Shown here: positions 49,701-62,324 of the stretch, one piece after another
How positions within the stretch are numbered: the stretch's first letter is position 1
Layout: every line of letters starts with the position of its first letter
Assembly: GCA_947561395.2 (NCBI GenBank)
Contig: OX387184.1
Span: forward strand, 5,766,001-5,830,000
From: Buxus sempervirens
Lineage: Eukaryota > Streptophyta > Magnoliopsida > Buxales > Buxaceae
Reading direction: 5' to 3'
DNA: 64,000 nt
Program-made: the position numbers and the translations under genes
Notes under the pieces: generated by a model
What the model was told of the DNA's origin: nothing
Seen by the model: only the letters and a program-made list of their open reading frames with translations
Database searches by the model: none

Positions 49701-52700
49701 GATGAACGTGCTTCAACCCTTGGTAGATTCCAAAAATGTCAATTGCAGAGAAAATTGGGTAGGCAACGAAAGGCAGACTTGCTTGCAATCTTGCAAACCA
49801 ATGACATGTGACTCAAAAAAGAAAATAAAAAAAAAATTTTTAAAGAACAGTAAACTGATGAAACATGGATCTTGATCACAGAAATCAGCATAAATGGTGA
49901 TGATTTCAAAACTCGCAAATATCAGGGATTTAGTTTGGTAGACAAGTCCAACTTCAACCTTTGGCAGACAATAAATATTGTTCTTAACAAGCGCTATGGC
50001 TGAATTGCAAATAATAACCCGATGCAGAAAGCTGTATTAATTCGTAGCAACACATTTATGGATCAGGACACCAGTTGCCCATCTTTTGCTATGACTTCCA
50101 GCAGACTACTGCTGGCTATCAGTATATTCTAATGAGATTCATGGTACATATATACTTTACAAGATGTTAACCCTATCATTAACAGACAAAATACCACTTC
50201 AGGGAAATCCACAATATAATCATAAACAAAACAGATCTATGGTGGGATGGGAAAACCTTTGGCTGTTCTTGCACAATAGATTGAGAAGCGCAGCAAGCAT
50301 TAGGCCAAGGTTATCAAAGCACACAGTTTGAATCTGAAACCCAAATCAAAGATCAGTCTACATACCATAAGAAAGACAAGAAAATTTAAATCTAGTGACA
50401 AAAGTTACAACTAACTTGCGCCTTAGCAGAGACTTCACCAAGATTATCTGCTATTGCAAAGCTTCGATGTACAGCGGACTGTAAGTAGGACAAACAAATT
50501 AGATCATCATGAGTAATGATCTCCAAAATGACATTAAGATTTTCGTGTTTCTATACATCAATACCTCAGTTCATTTACACAATTTCAACAGAAAAGAAAA
50601 AGCTGTCTTATAATGCACCACCTCGGATTGAAAATTTCTAGAAGCAGTAGGTCCATTAGAGGGTGATACACTGAATTAGCAACTAATACCAGTTTTCATA
50701 GCAAGCTTATGGGCATCTAGACAACATATTCATTGTTCCAGGTATATTGCAAGCAATTAAGCTAATTAATACTATACCCCAAATACTTGCTATAAACCAG
50801 GCATTTTAACAATAGAGATCATAGTTGACTGGAATGGGACTGGATACTGGACCGGGCATGGCTGGTCCTGGTACAAATTGTACCGGACCGGTCAGACCGG
50901 CCGGTCCTAGATGATCCAAAAACCAAAAAGAGAAAGATAGATATTTGCAGGACTACTGACAAGATTTTAGATGAGGACGCATGCAATCTCAATCTCAATC
51001 TCAATCTCTCTCTCTGAGAAGGCTTTGAGAATTGAACTCATAAAAATGAGAGCCTATCTCGTCTTACTTTTCTCAATAGATCAGATTATTTTTTGTTTCA
51101 AGCAAAAGAAAGATGGCAGTCAGTCTGACGACCATGAATGGGTGCTCTCAAACACAATGAAGATATTACGCCTGCAATCCCCTCTTCGATCACGACATCA
51201 AGTTCAAAACAGCCTCCATGGCTCCATTGGTCCCCAAGAGCATTGACACCAACCTGCAAATGGATCTATTCTCAGTTGTAAACCTCTTGTTCCTCTACTC
51301 TTCCTCACCAAATGCACCTACACCTCCCTTCTCTCGGTCTACAACCGTCGACTGTTAACGTTGCCAAGCTGCAGGTGTGGCACAGTGGCAGTGCTAACAT
51401 TGCCCTCCCTCCTTTGCCTCTCCCTTTCTATCACTTCCTCAGTCCAGCTGCAAATCACCCTTGTAAAAGCCGTTTTGTTTGCCAGCTGTTGTATGTAAGG
51501 TTCTTGGGTGGTTCCAAGTTAGGACCGCCTGAGTCTAAACGGTACCGTCCTGTCCGTTCTGACTCAGGCAGTCCCAACTCAAGACCGTCCGAGTCAAATC
51601 CATTTGTTAGAACCTATGTTCCCGGATCAAAATACCAGACTGGGACCATCCGATCCCAATCCTGATCCCGATCAGGACCGGATGGTACAGACCGGTACCG
51701 GCCAGTCCAGTAAACCATGATAGAGACGAATGTTGATTTCCTATTCTTCATAATTAAAAGATATTGAATGTTTCTACTTCTTATTTTCACTTCTCTTCTT
51801 TCCTAGTAAACATTAAAAAAAAATACTTAAGGCATTTAGATAATAACATTTTTAGGCACAACACCGTCGAATTTTCATGCAAAAATACATTACTCTGAAA
51901 CATTTAGAGCATTAATCACATATAATATTTGAAAAATAACTAACACATACAAGAAAAAATATAGTTAAAAGATATTGGATAAAAATTGAAATAAGAAACA
52001 GAAAATAAATTCCAAGAAGAAAAAAAAAACTGCCGTTAAAATATTCTTACATCTTGTACCTGGGGGATCTAACAGTATTTAAATGAAGTTTCTGAACTGG
52101 GAAGCCTAGGGAGAGCTAACAGCTATGTTAAAATATTCTTACACCTAGAAGCTAGGGAATTAACATTATCTTAATGCATTTTACTCCTTCCTATATATCA
52201 ACCATGTGTACGAACAGTTGTCTCTATCTATGTCATATAACATCCATATGTAAGTGTAATCCATGTCCAAAGCCTAGATTTTGAGAATTTGCCATTCCTA
52301 ACACCTTATGTTCTTACCAAAACAGGACCCTTATTCCTCTATCTAAATATCATATCCCCAAAACTAATCCTATTTTGTGGGCATCCTGATTCATTTGTCA
52401 ACTTTGTCACATAAGATTTATAAACAATAAACTAACAGTAAAGTGTAATTTGATAAAAAGCCATGTAGGTTCTTATCAGTCAGTCATTTGGATTTTCAAT
52501 CCAAATGAGGCGGACTGGTGGTCAAAATTTTGACTGGGTCATTGAATTTTCTAAGTTGAGTTTGTGTTTAGCACCACAAATATGACTTATGATTAGACAA
52601 TCAGAAAATGGTTGGTACCTGCAACTTTTTTTCTTCCAGCACATCCAAGGATTGTTATCAAATTTGCAATACAGATATAACTGGAAATATAAATGATTTG

Positions 52701-55700
52701 TACACATTTCAAACATTCTGTGTATAAAGAATCTTCCTGGGTAACAAAACAACCTCGAAACAGAACATGATAGCAGAAATAATCATGCGGAGTTTAGAAG
52801 AAATATGTGAAATGCAAAAATTAATAGCAACGCATCAGCCGATAATAAATCCAACTAGCAATATCAACCTTGGCAAAGCAGTTGAGAGAAGTGGCATCAT
52901 GATAAAATAGAGATACAACAATATATTACTGAGACTTGAGGCCTTACACTAGTTGCTAGATAGCATGCCAGGCTTATTTGTTTTGCAATATTAGCCAAAG
53001 TCGCCAGAAGCAAGAAGTATTGAGGAAAAGCCGGAGTCAGTAACTCCACTCCAATGCTCAAGCTGAACAAGACAGATGTTGAGAACCTAACCCACTTGAC
53101 AAGAGACAATAACACCCATTAAATCATATTATTAGTCCATGGCGCCTCGTTTTCTGGTGTAAACAGAAGTATTCATACCTTCAACTTGGTATCAAATGCA
53201 GAAGCTAAGCTGGCAGTGTAGATGCATCGACTCAACCGCCCAAGCCCATCCTTCAAAACCCAGTTCAGTGCAGCAGCTGATGGCAGAGATCTAGAAAACC
53301 CTATCCCTATTGCTCTGAACATTGCCTGATCCCAATCCAATACACTAATAATAAGAAATAACATATTCCATATTGCCAACTCATGGATACTAAAGCAGAA
53401 CTTTGCAAAGTAAAACTTATTAAAGAACAAGTTTTGTTTTTGTAAGAATTTTAAAGCAAAAGCTCTGATACCATGTAAGAAATTTAAAATGCACAAGTGT
53501 TGATAACATTGATATTGACAGTCTGTGTCTCTCATACAATAATAAGGATATAGGTGAGAGCCCATGTCTCTCTTACATAGAGTGAGAGTCCGTATCTCTC
53601 ACATAATTTTTGATAGAATTTGTATCTCTATCATGGTATCCAAGGTCAAAAGACCCTTGACATACCTCTTTTATATCCAATGGTTATATGACCCTTTGGA
53701 ATATGACTATAAGTTAAGATCACTAACCTATTCATAGATTCTTAAATCATCATATAGCCTACATTTTTTGACTTTCAATCATCTCCTTTGATCAGCCAAC
53801 TCATTCCACCGCAATTTTTAACTTGCTAACTCATTGTCAACTTAGTTTATATCTTCTCAAATCTTCTAGAAAACACTTCATGCTTCTATTGTAGCAAAAT
53901 ATTTGACTTTAAAAAAATGCATTTATTCCAACACTCCTCCTAAATGCATTTTTCCGATGCTCCAATTTTGTTGTATATTAACTCCTCTTTAATGAGTTTT
54001 TCCTGATACTTCGATCTTGCTGCATAGAAACTCATTCTGTAAAATCTCTGTTGTTTATAGATTGTGCAGGAGATCTTACTAGAGTGTTGAAGACTATTCC
54101 TTAATTCCTTAATTTGATGCTCGTAGATTGTGTAAAAAAACTTAGCTATAGTGCTATAGACTTAGCCTGATAAGAATCGAACTTCGCTATAGTGTAGATG
54201 AGTTTTCCTAATCAGAGTTACACAACGTCGAAATCCTCTACACTACAACCAAGGTCGATTCCAAAAGGGCGAAGCCTTCCATGATGTGCAACTCTAATTA
54301 GGCAAAACCCTCCACAACTACAGTTAAGATCAATTCTTATCAGGCGAAGTCTATAGCATTATAATAAGATCTTCAACATAATTTATAAGCAGCATGGGAT
54401 ATTCTACAAAACAAGTTTTATGCAACAAGATTGAAATATCAAGAAAAAACCCATTAAGGAGAAGTTACTACGCAACAAGTTGTAGCATAAAAAATGCATT
54501 TAGAAGAAGTGTTGAAATAAATGCATTTTTCAAAGTAAAATATTGCGGCTACAATAAAAGCATGAAGTGTTTTCTAGAAGATTTGAGAATATACAAACCA
54601 AGTTGATAATGAATTGATAAGTCAAACATTGAAGCCGAATGAGTTGGCAATGAGTTGGCTAGTCAAATGAAGTGATTTAAAGTTAAAAAATGTAAGCTAT
54701 ATGACAGTTTGAGAGTCTATAAATAGGCTAGTGATCTTATCTTAGAGTCATATATCTTAAGGGTTCTAACCTTGAAATCCATGATAGAGATACGTACTCT
54801 ATCATTAGTTATATGAGAAATGTGGATTCTCACTCTATTTAAGAGAGACATAGGCTCTCACCCATATCCCCGTATTGTATGAGAGACACGGACTATCAAT
54901 ATCACTATCAATCTCAATGTTGTTAGAACTTTTGCTTTAAAATTCTTACAACTTTAAATGGCTAACTGATTCTACCATGAGTTCCAAAGGTATGATACAC
55001 AATTTCTACCAAGGCAAATCCTTTTTAAATAAAAGATAAGAAACAGATTTTGGATCTTTCCATATAATTTCCATTCGATAAGCTGTCTACACTATGAATG
55101 ACAAGCCGTGATTCTGCATGTAGATACGGACATTTGGATTGAGAACCATATCTTTGAACGTCTTTAACCCAAACTAAACATCACAATCTTAGTATTCTCG
55201 ATAATCCAATGAGTTAGCATTTCTATCCAAGCTGTTAAAATTAAAGCAACTTATTCGAGAATCCAGGTATTGTTATACCAATTTGAAGGTCCAGCTCGAG
55301 TAGACCCTCTAACTAAGTTCCATGCTCTCTCTCCCTCGCTCTTCCACTTTCTCTTGCCTTCCAAGTCTAATTCAGTTCCCAATATTCAAGTACAAAACTA
55401 ACAATTTGAAAGACTTGCAAGTAGTATAACAAACATACACGAATAATGCAGTCAGTCACATGCCTGTGTAGCTAGAACCTGAAGGGCCGAACTGAAAACC
55501 CGATGCAAGAACTTCCACTTCACGTAATCCATGTAATTCCTGTGGACTTGCTGAGGAATAAAAAAATTCCGAAACGCCGTACTGCAGAATTGAAAAAAGT
55601 TGCGAAGCCCATCGTCGAATGTAATGCAATTCCAAGCGCTTCTATCGAGAGATAGCAAGCGCAGATGAGTTCCATCCCACGAGTAACGCGACACCCTTCC

Positions 55701-56015
55701 GCAGCTTCGAATTACTATTGGAAGGCGTACGGTAGTTGCAGTTTCATCTCCTCTGCCGATTCCTTCAAACTCATACTCGCACGAAGTTCTCAACGAATTT
55801 GAAGCAGCTAGGGCTTTCAGGTTGATTTTCGATTTCTTTAAACTAGGACTGTGAATAATCGGATGGGCATCGTTGGTTTTCCATGGAAGATGAAATCGAG
55901 AAGAATCAGAGGCGATATAAACCGCTGGGTGCATCAGAACTTCGGAAACCTCAAAACTCCAACTAGGGAGTTTTTTTCCGCCATTTCCCCTCCGGCATGT
56001 AAATTGTAATCCCAT
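46735..56015 (-). CDS. RUS4: ROOT UV-B SENSITIVE family protein (DUF647), probably RUS4
   Basis: Ten exons in continuous frame: 55464-56015, 53179-53325, 52948-53094, 50416-50478, 50257-50333, 49684-49789, 47709-47811, 47439-47605, 47262-47327 and 46735-46977, giving 556 residues. The DUF647 core begins FFIPQQVHRNYMDYVKWKF and runs through LNWVLKDGLGRLSRCIYTAS, ELLTPAFPQYFLLLATLANI, KQISLACYLATSSAVHRSFA and IQTVCFDNLGL, with several hydrophobic membrane-like stretches. The C-terminal WPIRIGCID region completes it. RUS proteins act in early seedling, hormone and reproductive development; the biochemical role is unclear. RUS4 is chosen over other members on remembered motif fit, not a tree. Intron 1 has a GC donor (ACACAG|GCATGT). 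Introns 1, 3 and 6 are about 2 kb and two of them hold transposons. Confidence 0.88.
50820..51719. mobile_element. hAT-like element in RUS intron 3
   Basis: 900 bp with ends CATAGTTGACTGG and, reverse-complemented from the right, CATGGTTTACTGG (11 of 13 matching). Subterminal ACCGG(A)CCGG-type motifs occur at both ends. It is flanked by ATAGAGAT (50812-50819) and ATAGAGAC (51720-51727), an 8-bp duplication with one mismatch. No transposase. It contains a short (CAATCT)n run near 50988. Confidence 0.7.
53440..54951. repeat. Long inverted repeat made of Copia-LTR-like sequence, RUS intron 1
   Basis: The arms, about 700-750 bp each, start TTGTAAGAATTTTAAAGC at 53440 and end with its complement at 54951. 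Shared blocks include GTGTCTCTCATACAATA, CTCAAATCTTCTAGAAAACA and AAATGCATTTTT. On the minus strand of the left arm the sequence runs from TGTTGGAATAAATGC (about 53932) to TTTCTTACA, followed by TGGTATCAGAGC (about 53486-53470), the usual Copia primer-binding site. So the left arm looks like a solo LTR with its PBS, and the right arm is an inverted diverged copy. No internal coding region remains. Confidence 0.75.
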
Positions 56016-56123
56016 TTGAAAAATCTAGGGTTTAACCATAAGGACTATTATACCCTCATAAAACTCTTATTATTTTTCCTACCAAAAAAAAACTCTTATT
56101 ACTTGAGTCTTCTACACCACGAC

Positions 56124-56641
56124 TAAGGTGCAACTTGGTCTGGTTAAAACCGAATCCGAACTGACTCAAACCAACTTCGGTTCGGTTTGGTTCAGTTTTA
56201 TAGTGGTTCGGTTCGGTTTCAGTCCAAAAATCTCTAAACCGAACTAGGTCGGTTCGGTTTTGGGTTGCATATTCGGTTAAATTGAACCGAATCGAGTTCA
56301 TTTATTTCCCTAAACCAAACCGAATTCTTATATGTATTATAACATATAATCTATATTATATATATATAAAATATAATATATGTTAAAACTTTCAAAGTTT
56401 ATCTTTAAACTTTATGGATATTACAAAAAAAACCATTGTCTGAGATAAGAATATATTGGTCTAACCTGAAACGAATCGAACCAAATAGTTTTCATGTAGT
56501 TCAGTTTGGGTTTCGGTGTTTCTATATATTTTCAGTTTAGTAGTTTCGGTTTTCAATTCAGTTCGATTTAATTATATATATTTTCAGTTTGGTCTTGGGT
56601 TGACCTCAACCCGAACCAAACCGACCCGAATTGCACCCCTA
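56124..56641. mobile_element. hAT-like element upstream of the RUS gene
   Basis: 518 bp flanked by a perfect 8-bp duplication ACCACGAC (56116-56123 and 56642-56649). The ends are TAAGGTGCAACTTGG and, reverse-complemented, TAGGGGTGCAATTCGGG, a classic hAT-like terminus. The interior is full of GGTTCGGTTCGGTTT variants. No transposase. It starts 109 bp beyond the RUS start codon side, so it may affect that promoter. Confidence 0.85.
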
Positions 56642-56649
56642 ACCACGAC

Positions 56650-57632
56650 AAGCTAGCCGTTGCGAGCTGACAATTGGAGGCCCAACCGCCAACACTGCAA
56701 CATTCAAGAAGTTTTGGCCTGGGCTTCTTTAGCTATGTGGCCCATTTAGTTTCCTATTTTATGAACATCTATAATTAATATATTTAAGTACCTTCACACA
56801 CAGGTTTTTTTTTTTTAATAATTAATTAGGAAAGTCACCAATCCCAAACAACACACGTACACAGAAGAAAATGAAAAAGGAAAAAAGAGGTTGGGTTATA
56901 AATGTAAAAACATTAACGTGTGTCATTTTAAAAGAATAATAGAAAAAAACTTTAAGGGTTTATAATTAAAAACTATACGTTAGTTTTTAATTACAAATGA
57001 TACATTGGTCATCTAAATATTTGATAGGCATCGTAAAGAGTTAGGGGGTTTATGGTTAAAAACTATACTTTAGGCCAAAATCTCCCCACCTCCCTTTATC
57101 CATGCAACCATGTAGGTAGCATGTGGAGGACTAGATGATTTCTTGTCCCCAAATGCATTGGTTCAGTTTAGGCATTTTTTAGGCTATGTCTGTGTATCAC
57201 AAGAATAATGTTTATCAGTTTTCCCCAATATAAAATTTTCCTACAATATCTCGCAATCCTAATGGATTTGAAGAAATTAAAGGGTTTTTAATAATCAAGC
57301 TCCCACTGTCTAATAATGGTTTGCAAACAATTTTGTCATACAGCATGCACCCATTTATGCGTTTGATGCATTCAATCATTTCAATTTCAAGAGAAACAAA
57401 TGTTTTTTTTTCTTAGGCGGGATGCACAATTGGCTGTTGTACGGGTGCGGGTGCAGACGATTTCCGTTCGTGGTGGACGCAGCAAAGAAAAAGAGGACGA
57501 AAAACAAAAACGAGTGTCTGGATCTGCTTTTGGATGAGATTCAGATGTTGCTGATATTACAAATAAGGAAGCATTTGTACACAATCTATGATAATACTAA
57601 TGTCATATGATGTTCTTCACGGCCGGGTGCCG
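56650..57632. other. Gene-free stretch
   Basis: AT-rich DNA between the hAT-like element and the 3' end of the small minus-strand gene. No exon, RNA gene or bounded repeat recognised. Confidence 0.45.
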
Positions 57633-57893
57633 TCAGCAAGGCGCGAAACGGTCCATGAGCAGACAGATTGTGGCTTCTGAGAGAGAGGTTTCCGAGTTCG
57701 CTTCCAATTGTCTGGCTCTGCTTTTGGCGGGTTGCTGTTCTTCTTCTGCTTCATCCGTTTGTTCCTGCTTTCCGGCCTTTTTCCTGGCGATAGGACGGCC
57801 AGACTTGATTTCAGAACCTGAGGATTTGCGGGGTCGGATCCTCTCTCCGACCTTTGCGAACTCGCTCATCCATTGCTCCACCAAGGCAGACAT
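57633..57893 (-). CDS. Small plant protein, paralog A (MSAL...W..E.AK type)
   Basis: Single exon, 86 residues. It begins MSALVEQWMSEFAKVGERI, has a basic and then Glu/Gln-rich middle, and ends SEATICLLMDRFAPC. The same start and end blocks occur in the protein encoded 1 kb upstream, so the two are tandem duplicates. There is no signal peptide or membrane span. The middle is likely disordered, leaving two short conserved terminal helices. I associate this architecture with small stress- or hypoxia-induced plant proteins, but I cannot confirm a name, and the function is unknown. Confidence 0.75.
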   Translation of the reverse strand: MSALVEQWMSEFAKVGERIRPRKSSGSEIKSGRPIARKKAGKQEQTDEAEEEQQPAKSRARQLEANSETSLSEATICLLMDRFAPC

Positions 57894-58930
57894 TCTGAAT
57901 CAAAGAACTCAACGCAAATATTTCGAAAATTCCAAGAGAGAAAATAGAAACAACAGTTGGGAAGTTGGGGATCTGCACTTAACGTTATTCTCTAGATAAT
58001 AGAGAGATTCATAAACCTTGAGGAGTTGGGGTTGGGGATATATAGAGAAAGAGATAGCTAGGCCGAGAAGGCAAAAGAAGAGAGAACAAAGGAAACAGGG
58101 TTCGTGGAAACAGCGTGAGCTGCTTGTTTTGATTTGAGTGAACACACAAAAATCAGGGAGTAAACGGGTACAGTACTAAAGTATATTTCCGGATATTCTT
58201 CCTATGTGGCGGCTATTCAATCGCTCGGAACGAGATATTTTTAGGACTAATCCTACATCGAGAAGAAACTTCTACTGTTAATTAATTAAACTGCTCTCAA
58301 TGTGAAACCAATTAAGCGGATAATTGGAACTTTTCACAAAGCAAAGAAGACCAAACGCTGATGAGATCGATGGTCTTTCTTTTGGAAGCATTCTCATAAG
58401 ATAATGTCACTCTCATCCCAACCCAACTTGGCATTTATTTATTTTTCACCCTTCTATCTTGTATCTTGAAAAATCTTCTGTAGTTTGCATCCAAACCGTG
58501 AGATGCTCCCAAAACTAATTTTGCACAGGAAAACACTGCAGAAGCTTCCATCCCCGTTTTACCATTGGAATCACTCCCTTTATCTTGAGAGTATTACAAA
58601 GATGGATGAGCACCAATTGGGATCGCTAAAACAGAGGCTTTACATCAGACACGCTCTTCTGAATCAAATGGATCAGGCTCCAATTTCAATCAAAAGTCAT
58701 AAGGTTTTAGTGACAATGGAAAGGGGCAAAAGTTACATATATTTAGACAGAGAATCACAAGTTACAAGGTTTTACTGCAACTGGAAGGGGCGGGCAAAAG
58801 ATAGATAATTTTTACAGAGAACTGGAAACCGAAGGAGAAGAAAATGAAATGAAACGTCGAAAGCGGATAGACGTATCACATAAGTAGCATGCTTTCACGC
58901 CTTGGACGATTCCATCCATTGTTGTTGTTC
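57894..58930. other. Spacer between the two small paralogs
   Basis: Holds the promoter and leader of paralog A on the left and the 3' flank of paralog B on the right. No other gene recognised. Confidence 0.5.
58038..58045 (-). promoter_or_regulatory. TATA box of paralog A
   Basis: The minus strand reads CTCTATATATCC, 145 bases before the ATG at 57893. Position and sequence fit a core promoter. Confidence 0.5.
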
Positions 58931-59170
58931 TCATGGGCTAAAGCATTCGACGAGCATGGACACTGAAGCCTCGGTGCATAGAACCATAGGCCACCTCATT
59001 AACCGGGATCGGCCTGAACCTGAAGCCAGCGACCTTACGTCTCCTTCTTCAACTCGAAGCACCGCCTGTTTAGGCTCGACAGTGGGGGCCTTGCTAATTG
59101 AGAAGATGTTTTCACCCTTCTCACGAAGCTTCGCGATTTCGGCTGTCCAAATATCTATCAATGCAGACAT
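58931..59170 (-). CDS. Small plant protein, paralog B (MSAL...W..E.AK type)
   Basis: Single exon, 79 residues. It begins MSALIDIWTAEIAKLREKGE and ends TEASVSMLVECFSP. Shared with paralog A are MSAL-V/I, a Trp at position 8, an E-x-A-K helix, a Ser/Thr-Glu-Ala stretch and a terminal F-A/S-P. The middle differs almost completely (S/T/V-rich here, K/R/E-rich there), so the conserved ends are likely the functional parts. A strong TATA box lies 125 bases upstream. The function is unknown. Confidence 0.75.
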   Translation of the reverse strand: MSALIDIWTAEIAKLREKGENIFSISKAPTVEPKQAVLRVEEGDVRSLASGSGRSRLMRWPMVLCTEASVSMLVECFSP

Positions 59171-59294
59171 TGTTATATGTTTGTTTCACCACGAGGCACG
59201 AAAATGCTCAAAGGAAAGGAATAAACGGATGCTGTATTCTGGGGCACTGCAATCTGGATGCTTAACGATGAGCCACCCAGGAGGGTCTCTGGAC

Positions 59295-59302
59295 CTTTTA
59301 TA
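59295..59302 (-). promoter_or_regulatory. TATA box of paralog B
   Basis: The minus strand reads CCTATAAAAGG, a canonical TATA box, 125 bases before the ATG at 59170. Confidence 0.65.
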
Positions 59303-60381
59303 GGAGAAGAGATTATCAGTTCCTTTACTGAGGAAGACAAATCCATGTGCTCTGCAACGGTGATTGTAGGATTTGTATTGCGGGCAATTACGTTTCCAAG
59401 GTCCCAAATCAGCTGCTCGCTGCCGGAAACCGCTGCTCGCGCCACAGAAAAAAGATGAAACCACGATGAAGCCGCTGTTCTTTATTTTATTATTTATTAT
59501 TACTAGGTGGCGAGGACGTATGTGACGAGCATTATCTATAAGTTGTTCATAGCATGTTTCAAAAGGAAAATAAATCAATGTATAAAATAAGATAAGACAT
59601 TATGTGACGAGCATTATCTATAAGCCGCTGTATGAAGGATCTTTGCTGTAGGGTTATTGTGATTAGACTGAGATTTATTAAGAATTCTTATTGATGAAAA
59701 AATAAAAAATTGAGCCACTAAGTTGATTTTAGCTAAGATCAAGGGTTTTAAGGGTTAGCTTCAACAAAGTGATAGGGATCTATATTATATAGAGATAAGT
59801 TCTGTCTAATGGCGTGATATAGGGGGTTTTTCCATTGTTTTTCTTTTTATTTTTTCTTTCTAAGGGTAAAGATATGAGTTTTTTTTTTTCACATTGCTTA
59901 TTTAGGATAGCTAAATTGTCCATTTAGCCTGTCTATACGGTTCACAGTTTCTTACTTTATGGATCTAAAAACTTAAAATATACATTTACAAACCTATGGG
60001 TTTTGTAATTTCATATTTGAGAAATATTGAGATGGTGGTCTTACCAAAGAAAAAAGGAAAATATCAAAATGTGAAATTGGGATCCTCTAATAAAATCTAC
60101 AATTTAAAGTTTTCTGTTTTTGTCTGATAAATTTGTGTACATGTGAAAATTAACTCGCATGGTATTTATATCTAGCATATGAAAACTCATAAAAATAGAG
60201 TTGGTTGTTTCATGTTTTTGAGTTCATTTCGCTTGTCATTGCATATGAGCAGGTATCCTATCTCCTGGCAAACCAGCCATACGTTGGCATTTCAGTAACG
60301 ACTATTTATAGAAAACAAATAATAAAGCAGTCGAATTAATTTGTGGACAAACACAATTTCAACATCAAGAAATTTCCATTT

Positions 60382-60385
<4 letters not shown>

Positions 60386-60422
<37 letters not shown>
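60386..60422. repeat. (TA)n microsatellite
   Basis: About 37 bp of uninterrupted TA dinucleotides. Confidence 0.95.
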
Positions 60423-60424
<2 letters not shown>

Positions 60425-60630
60425 TGCCTGCTTGCTGCACGAACACATGCACATGTGTAAGTGGGTTGGTGTGTGTTCGCGCTCGCTGTTCAATCATCGT
60501 TCACTACAATAAGGTTAAGCTCATAAGCCTTCAATAATACTAGCTAATAAGCACTCCAAAGAGAAAATGCAACATAAATACAGGGCCTGCGTTCTTCGAC
60601 ATGGGAAACAACAAAAAACAGCATCTATAT

Positions 60631-60726
60631 AGACAAATTTTCATATCAATTATACATGGTAAGTCCTGCAAGGAAGTAAGACAAATTTTCATATCAATTA
60701 TACAGAGTAAGTCCTGCAAGGAAGTA
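60631..60726. repeat. Two tandem copies of a 48-bp unit
   Basis: AGACAAATTTTCATATCAAT...AAGTCCTGCAAGGAAGTA is repeated head to tail (60631-60678, 60679-60726), with only two or so differences, so the duplication is recent. The period is a multiple of three, so an ORF across it shows a 16-residue repeat, but there is no other evidence of coding. Confidence 0.85.
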
Positions 60727-62324
60727 AGGCATCAAAGTTCTCTAGTCCTAAAGTTTATTCCAAAAGAAAGCATGTCCATCCAACAGTTCAAGCACCTCCA
60801 ATGGAAACGTGTCAACAGTTTGTTAACCTCCTGATTTCTTCCTCTCCCTTGGAAGTCGTAGAGGCAAAGGATGCAACTTTCTGTTGCCTCCCTCACCACC
60901 CGAAATCAAGCCCTGGAATTTCACGATGGCTAGGCTATCTCAGAGTAGATGACAGATATGGACTGAAACTCCGGGAGATGGGTTGATTGTTCCGGTGAAG
61001 TAATGTCGAATTTGAGAATATCTCTGAAACCTATAAAGGGAAATTGCCAAAAAATGAAGCTTTTAATGAAATAAAGATGAGAGAAAGGGCAAAATTACAG
61101 GGGAATTACAATCGCCAACCTGGTCTCGAGTTACAGAGAAGAGTCAGAGACGGAGAAAGGACGGCCGTCATGCAGACATATCAGGGGAGCAGACATCACA
61201 TCTGATGGATCTGCATCGGATGTGTTCAGATCTTCGTAGCCCACTGATGGAGGTTACATTATTGTTACTTTTTTATGGATCCAGCCCAAGGGATGTGCTA
61301 ACCGTTATCACATTCAGGCTCGGCTGTGCTCCCACTTAAACCAGGAAAGGTGACTTTGGGTGTATGACATGCACCTGGAAGCAGAAGAAAAGGAGAGTAG
61401 AATCTAATCCACACAACAGAGAACCATGACCATGCCTTGCCATCATTAAAAAATCAATTTAAATTCTGTCAAAATGGAACAAATTTTATTCAGCCAGAAA
61501 TGAAAGGGCAAATGGCGACTCTTGACTAGCAACACATGTCAATTTTCCCCTTACGCAGCAGGAAATGGAATGATATTGCTTGCTGCCATTTACTGCTGCA
61601 ATCCATGCGGCATAAGTGAGATGCTTCCATGTGGAGCATCTCAAGTTTAGGCCTTTTTTCAACAAAAAAAGATTTTTCTTTACCTCTACAAAAGCGAAAA
61701 CTCCGCAACCATTGGATGCTCGGATCTTGGCAAATAGCATTACAGCTCGTCAAATCATCTCCTCCAATCACCAACAATAAATGGGTAACACACTGAAAGG
61801 TATAGGCAGAACAATATCATTCTCACACATGGTAATCAGTTTCAGTAATGATCCTTAACCTGCTTCAATGGTCCTCAGAGACGGGCAACAGTGCAGCAGA
61901 GTCTGAGCTAAAATTCAATGGCAATCTTCCAAAGTTTTGAGAAACATGCAATAGCTCCTTGTGAATGAGAGATATATTTATCAAAGACTCTGTGTCCCCG
62001 GACTCCCTTCCAAGTAAACATAGATTAGTCCTGTGAGGATGGAGGGGCTGAGCATGGAAGAAGGCCATTTGGGTAGAGCGTCTATTTTAAGGTGAACAAT
62101 TCTGCTGCATATCTCTATCCACATGAACGAGGCTGGACACGCAGTGAAAGTGAAGCTCAAAGCCATAGCTGGCAGGTTAACCATATATTCAAAATGTATG
62201 CTCTGCAGAAAGATTGACCACACCCTCGCTGACCTAGGATGTATATCTGACTGTGCCCTTCCTCTCCCATATATACCATTTCCATTAAGTTCAATGACTG
62301 TCCAGGATGCACAATATAAAATGT

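Larger units (their letters stand above)
59171..62324. other. Intergenic downstream of SMG1
   Basis: The left end holds the paralog B promoter and the right end the SMG1 3' UTR. Apart from the two small repeats listed separately I see no gene. ORFs around 61486-61777 and 61981-62343 have no recognisable motif. Confidence 0.5.

Noticed and set aside
61486..61777. Two overlapping 83-84 residue minus-strand ORFs
   Set aside because: Downstream of the SMG1 stop codon, no conserved motif, likely UTR or spacer.
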